From: Conyzicola nivalis_A | GTDB lineage: Bacteria > Actinomycetota > Actinomycetes > Actinomycetales > Microbacteriaceae | Length of the DNA: 64,000 nucleotides | Reading direction: 5' to 3' | NCBI RefSeq assembly: GCF_040548875.1 | Contig: NZ_JBEPSJ010000001.1 | Span: 124,001 to 188,000 of the forward strand | In this document: positions 60,205-64,000 of the stretch, piece by piece | How positions within the stretch are numbered: the first letter of the stretch is position 1 | How the letters are laid out: every line of letters starts with the position of its first letter | The notes under the pieces: model-generated | What the model saw: only the letters and a program-made list of their open reading frames with translations | Databases searched by the model: none | Told to the model about the DNA's origin: nothing | Translations under genes and position numbers: made by a program

Positions 60205-61800
60205 TCAGGCTCCCGCCAGACGACGTCGCACGATAAGCCAGGCGAGCGCCCCGACCACGAGCAGGGCGAGAGCCCCGATCATGCCCGGTGCGAGCGTCGA
60301 CGGACGCACGCTGTTGGCGCCGTTGCTGAGCTGCACCGAGCCGTCCGCGATCTTGCCCGCGCCTTCGTTCAGACTCGCCATGCCGACGCTCAGCTCGGAC
60401 GCGCCGTCGCCCAGGGTCGTCGCTCCCTCGGCGAGGGTCTCGGTCCCCTCGGACAGAGCCGCGGCGCCGGTGGCGAGAGTGGATGTTCCCGCGGCGAGCG
60501 AGGAGGCTCCGGCGCTCAGTGTCTGCGTACCCGAATAGAGCCCGGCCGCGCCGTCGGCGAGCGGGCCCGTCTTGAAAGCGAGCTCCCCGGCACCGTTGGC
60601 GACCTTGGTCACGCCGGTCGAGAGCGATCCGGCACCCGTTGCAACCTTCGTGACGCCGGCGGAGAGCGATCCCGCACCCGTGGCGACCTTGGAGACTCCC
60701 GCCGAGACGGCGCCGGCGCCCGTGGCGACCTGGTTGGAACCGGCGACGAGCGCAGACGCACCCGGCACGAGCTGCGTGTCGAGCCCGGTGTAGAGCTTGC
60801 CGAGGCCGCCCGCGACGCTGGTCGCGGCGGCTTGAAGGCCGGAGTCGCTGCCGTCGGGAAGCGTCGGGGTCTTCGCGATCGCGCCGACGAGCTGGACGAC
60901 GCTGCCCTGGGCGCCCACGACGTACTGCTGCACGCCGGCGGTGCCGCCCTTGAGTCCTGCTGCGAGCTGAGTGAGAGTCGCTACATCCGTCGGTGTGAGC
61001 GCATTGCCCACCTTGAGAGTCGCGACGTACGCTTCGAGGCTCGTCGCGGCGGCGACCGTCTGTCCGGTGGTGACCTTCACATCGGGCGACGCCGACGGGG
61101 TCGAGCCGCCGAGCACGCCGAGGAATCCGGACAACGAGGTGAGGCTGGTCGAGACGGTCGTGATTCCGCCGGACACCTTCTGGGCGCCCGCGGCGAGCAG
61201 CGCGGTGTTGTCGCGTGCGCTGACGACTCCGGCGGAGAGCGTCGCGGCGCCAGTCGCCACGCTGCTCGCTCCTGTCGCCAGGGTAGCCGCGCCCGCCGCG
61301 GCCTCGCCGGATCCTGCGGCGAGGGCCGACGCACCGGCCGCTGCGTCGTTCGAGCCGGCGGCGAGGCTGGCCGCACCCGCGGCGGCAGCGCCCGAGCCGT
61401 CCGCGAGACCCTGCGCTCCCACGTAGGCCTTGCGCGCGCCCTCGCTCACCTTCGCGGCGCCTTCGGCGGCGCTGGCCGCTCCGACCGAGAGCTTGCCCGC
61501 CCCGTCGGCGGCCGTTCCGGCGCCGACGGCGAGCTTGTCGGCTCCCTCGGCCGCCGAAGCGGCACCCGCCTCGAGCTCGGAGGCGCCCGCCGAGAGTCGC
61601 TCGCTGCCATCAGCGAGTTGGACCGCGCCATCCTGAGCCTCGCCCGCGCCCTCCGACAGTTGCGACGCCCCCACGGCGAGCTTGTCGGTCGTGAGGAAGA
61701 AGAACGCGAGCAGGGCCACTAGAAGCAGCGAGAGCACGGTGATCGCGATCTTCGAGGCCCGGTTACGGGCCGGCGACATCGAGGGGTGGGCTTGGGTCAT
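60205..61800 (-). CDS. Membrane protein built of XXXLXXG heptad repeats (YhgE/Pip-like)
   Basis: A 531-residue protein. A helix at about 15-37 anchors the N terminus, and a second at about 503-525 followed by RRRLAGA ends the protein. Between them lie two blocks of about two dozen heptads each, reading GAxxLxx (for example GADKLAV, GAGSLSA), flanking a 140-residue domain. The heptad class is the one found in YhgE/Pip proteins, ABC-2-like phage-infection or type VII-associated proteins. ATG at 61800 with no longer frame supported. It breaks the usual prfB-ftsE adjacency. Confidence 0.75.
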   Translation of the reverse strand: MTQAHPSMSPARNRASKIAITVLSLLLVALLAFFFLTTDKLAVGASQLSEGAGEAQDGAVQLADGSERLSAGASELEAGAASAAEGADKLAVGAGTAADGAGKLSVGAASAAEGAAKVSEGARKAYVGAQGLADGSGAAAAGAASLAAGSNDAAAGASALAAGSGEAAAGAATLATGASSVATGAATLSAGVVSARDNTALLAAGAQKVSGGITTVSTSLTSLSGFLGVLGGSTPSASPDVKVTTGQTVAAATSLEAYVATLKVGNALTPTDVATLTQLAAGLKGGTAGVQQYVVGAQGSVVQLVGAIAKTPTLPDGSDSGLQAAATSVAGGLGKLYTGLDTQLVPGASALVAGSNQVATGAGAVSAGVSKVATGAGSLSAGVTKVATGAGSLSTGVTKVANGAGELAFKTGPLADGAAGLYSGTQTLSAGASSLAAGTSTLATGAAALSEGTETLAEGATTLGDGASELSVGMASLNEGAGKIADGSVQLSNGANSVRPSTLAPGMIGALALLVVGALAWLIVRRRLAGA

Positions 61801-62067
61801 CTGGTGTCTCCGTTTGCTGGGCTTCGGGGCGCGACGGTGCGCACCGAAAGACGGTGAAGAGGTGAGGAATTGGCTAGAAGCTAGCAGTGCGCACCACGGC
61901 TGGACCGCAATAGAAAAAAGTGTGTGGTTCACGCCAAGCAATCCGGCGAACTGCTCGGTCGCCCTTGGAGCTTGTCTACAGAGCCCGGCCCCGGTAGCTG
62001 TGAACGTGGGTCGCTCTGGGGTGTCGCGGAGGGCATCCGACATCGAGGTGCCTAGGCTCATCACGTC

Positions 62068-62799
62068 ATGATTCGCTTTGATTCTGTATCCAAGTTGTAT
62101 TCCGGGAACACCCGGCCGGCGCTTAACAACGTCAGTCTGGAGATTCTCAAGGGGGAGTTCGTCTTTCTCGTCGGCGCCTCCGGCTCCGGCAAGTCGAGTT
62201 TTCTGCGTCTCGTGCTGAAGGAGGAGAAACCCTCCCAAGGCAAGATCCACGTGCTCGGGCAGCAGCTCGGCACGCTGTCGAGCCGCAAAGTGCCCTACTT
62301 CAGACGCAACCTCGGCGTCGTATTCCAGGACTTCCGCCTGCTGCCGCAGAAGACGGTGTTCGACAACGTCGCCTTCACGCTGCAGGTCATCGGCAAGAGC
62401 CGCGGCTTCATCCAGGAGGCCGTGCCCGACGTGCTCAAGATGGTCGGCCTCGCCGGCAAGACGGCGCGCTTTCCGCACGAGCTCTCCGGTGGTGAGCAGC
62501 AGCGCGTGGCCATCGCCCGCGCCATCGTCAACAAGCCGGCCATCCTGCTGGCCGACGAGCCGACCGGAAACCTCGACCCCGTGACCAGCGCGGGCATCAT
62601 GACCCTTCTCGAACGCATCAACCTCGGCGGGACGACGGTCATCATGGCCACCCACGACGCCGGAATCGTCGACCAGATGAAGCGTCGGGTCATCGAGCTC
62701 ACCAGCGGCCAGATCGTGCGCGACGAGCGCGAGGGCGGCTACCAGACCCAGACCATCCCGATCCAACAGCTCGGTCTCACGAACGGAGAGGTCCGATGA
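62068..62799 (+). CDS. ftsE: Cell division ATP-binding protein FtsE
   Basis: ATPase of the FtsEX complex, which activates peptidoglycan hydrolases (RipC type in actinobacteria) at the septum. The 243 residues have Walker A GASGSGKSS, signature LSGGEQQRVAIARA, Walker B ILLADEPTG and switch histidine in MATHDAGI. The ATG has no clear ribosome site, and TAGGCT lies 15 bases upstream, so the mRNA may be leaderless. The 267 bases upstream, shared with the divergent heptad gene, hold no other gene. Confidence 0.95.
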   Translation: MIRFDSVSKLYSGNTRPALNNVSLEILKGEFVFLVGASGSGKSSFLRLVLKEEKPSQGKIHVLGQQLGTLSSRKVPYFRRNLGVVFQDFRLLPQKTVFDNVAFTLQVIGKSRGFIQEAVPDVLKMVGLAGKTARFPHELSGGEQQRVAIARAIVNKPAILLADEPTGNLDPVTSAGIMTLLERINLGGTTVIMATHDAGIVDQMKRRVIELTSGQIVRDEREGGYQTQTIPIQQLGLTNGEVR

Positions 62800-63713
62800 G
62801 GCTCGGTCTCGTACTCGGCGAGGCGGGCAGCGGCCTGCGCCGCAATGTCTCGATGGTGATCTCGGTCATCCTGGTCACCTTCATCTCGCTCACCTTCGTG
62901 GGCGCCGCCATCCTGCTGCAGATGCAGATCGGACAGATGAAGGGCTACTGGTACGACCGGGCCCAGGTCGCCGTATACATGTGCACCGCGACCGACAACA
63001 CGGGCAACTGCGCGCAGGAGGAGGCGACGCAGGAGCAGAAGGACGCCGTCGAGGCGCAGCTCGGCTCGACCACGCTCGCGCCGTTCATCAAGAAGTTCGA
63101 GTTCGAGAGCCACGACCAGGCCTTCGCGAACTTCCAGACGCAGTTCGCCGACAGCCAGATCACCTCGTTCGTCACGAAGGACATGCTCCCCGAGAGCTTC
63201 CGGGTCAATCTCAACGACCCCACGCAGTCGGACATCCTGATCGAGTCGCTCTCGAGTCAGGCGGGCGTGCAGGCGGTGGAAGACCAGAAACGCTACCTCG
63301 ACCAGATCTTCGCCGTGCTCAACGCGGCGAGCTTCACCGCAATCGGACTCGCGGTTCTTATGCTGATCGCGGCCGTGCTGCTCATCGCCACCACCATCAG
63401 GCTCAGCGCCTTCTCGAGGCGGCGAGAGCTCGGCATCATGCGACTCGTGGGTGCATCGAACAGGTTCATCCAGACACCGTTCATTCTCGAGGGCGTGTTC
63501 GCCGCGCTCATCGGCTCGCTGCTCGCCGGCGGAGCGGTGATCGCGATCGTGCAGTTCTTCGTCAAGGGCTACCTCGCCGAGACGATCGCCACCACGACGA
63601 CCCTGGTCGGGCTCGACGAGGCGATACTGGTGGTGCCGATACTCATCGTCGTCGGAGGCATTCTCGCCGCGGCATCCGCCGGTTTCGCCATCAGCCGGTA
63701 CCTGAAGGTCTAG
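62796..63713 (+). CDS. ftsX: Cell division membrane protein FtsX
   Basis: Membrane partner of FtsE, 305 residues with four membrane helices. The large extracellular loop after TM1 (about 45-165) contains a cysteine pair (CTATDNTGNC) and is the part that contacts peptidoglycan hydrolases. The cytoplasmic loop has SAFSRRRELGIMRLVGASN typical of the family. It starts in an ATGA overlap with ftsE. Confidence 0.95.
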   Translation: MRLGLVLGEAGSGLRRNVSMVISVILVTFISLTFVGAAILLQMQIGQMKGYWYDRAQVAVYMCTATDNTGNCAQEEATQEQKDAVEAQLGSTTLAPFIKKFEFESHDQAFANFQTQFADSQITSFVTKDMLPESFRVNLNDPTQSDILIESLSSQAGVQAVEDQKRYLDQIFAVLNAASFTAIGLAVLMLIAAVLLIATTIRLSAFSRRRELGIMRLVGASNRFIQTPFILEGVFAALIGSLLAGGAVIAIVQFFVKGYLAETIATTTTLVGLDEAILVVPILIVVGGILAAASAGFAISRYLKV

Positions 63714-63775
63714 CCTCGGGTAAGCTGAAAGGCTGCTCTCACCAGAGAGCCTGAGTACATAGAGAGAACTGACGG

Positions 63776-64000
63776 ATGCCACGCGAAAAGGGCCAGAAGG
63801 TCGTAGCCAGCAACAAGAAGGCGCGCCACGACTACCTGATCGAGACCACCTACGAGGCCGGCCTGGTGCTGACCGGCACCGAGGTCAAGTCGCTGCGCGC
63901 CGGTCGTGCGACCCTCGTCGACGGGTACGGCTTCATCGAGAGCGGCGAGGCGTGGCTCGACGCCGTCCACATCCCCGAGTTCAACCACGGGTCGTGGAAC
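63776..64000 (+). CDS. smpB: SsrA-binding protein SmpB, N-terminal part
   Basis: Binds tmRNA and brings it to stalled ribosomes. The first 75 codons are present and the gene runs off the window. VVASNKKARHDYLIETTYEAGLVLTGTEVKSLR is the conserved SmpB start (shown by its two ends NKKARHDY and GTEVKSLR), and EFNHGSWN is the tRNA-mimic segment. The gene order ftsE-ftsX-smpB is standard for the phylum; ssrA should follow. Confidence 0.96.
   Translation, partial: MPREKGQKVVASNKKARHDYLIETTYEAGLVLTGTEVKSLRAGRATLVDGYGFIESGEAWLDAVHIPEFNHGSWN

Overview
The window is about 64 kb of high-GC, densely packed bacterial chromosome. The gene content (mannitol PTS, CpaF-type Tad locus, prfB-ftsE-ftsX-smpB, a DUF3039 protein, an Nramp/DtxR-type manganese pair), the frequent GTG starts and 4-nt ATGA/GTGA overlaps, and the recurring GCATCC (Ala-Ser) hexamer all fit an actinobacterium, most likely a member of the Microbacteriaceae. 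The genus cannot be fixed from sequence alone. There is no phage, insertion sequence or CRISPR array.

Layout: (1) 1-3563, end of PTS enzyme I and a mannitol operon (mtlA, mtlF, mtlD), then a nitrilase-type amidohydrolase. (2) 4436-7622, a three-gene signalling operon: a receiver fused to a PIG-L deacetylase, a lone receiver, and a membrane histidine kinase. (3) 7641-11943, an aminotransferase, a lipoprotein/PKD-like secreted pair and an HtrA-type protease. (4) 12058-22310, cell-surface polymer genes: a family 2 glycosyltransferase, three CDP-glycerol-glycerophosphotransferase-like enzymes, a Wzt/Wzm-type exporter and a sugar/choline-phosphate nucleotidyltransferase, interspersed with topoisomerase IB and unknown genes. 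(5) 22524-30924, an ABC pair whose ATPase has a long histone-like tail, DUF3039, pncB, an iron-sulfur photolyase, murI, rph and rdgB. (6) 30921-37833, a large membrane protein, a cation efflux pump, mntH-mntR with matching operators, a HEAT protein, DedA and DUF1801. (7) 38381-46670, tRNA-Leu and a carbohydrate locus: fucose-isomerase-like enzyme, DUF4862 protein, LacI regulator, a tripartite tricarboxylate transporter (tctC, tctB, tctA) and a DapA-family lyase. (8) 46715-49892, low-complexity and chaplin-like repeat surface proteins. (9) 49953-55304, a formylglycine-enzyme-fold protein and a compact Tad pilus locus. (10) 55305-64000, a scar with a palindrome and an SDR remnant, lipase maturation factor, two tiny tandem lipoproteins, an MFS pump, prfB, a heptad-repeat membrane protein, ftsE, ftsX and the start of smpB.

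Working together: locus 7 looks like one LacI-controlled regulon (three near-identical operators and a good TTGACA/TAGCAT promoter) for import and breakdown of an unidentified, probably carboxylated, sugar-derived compound. Locus 2 looks like a phosphorelay whose output is an enzyme rather than a DNA-binding domain. These two, with the surface proteins of locus 8, are the parts least explained by known systems. All function calls are made by reading motifs; no searches were run.
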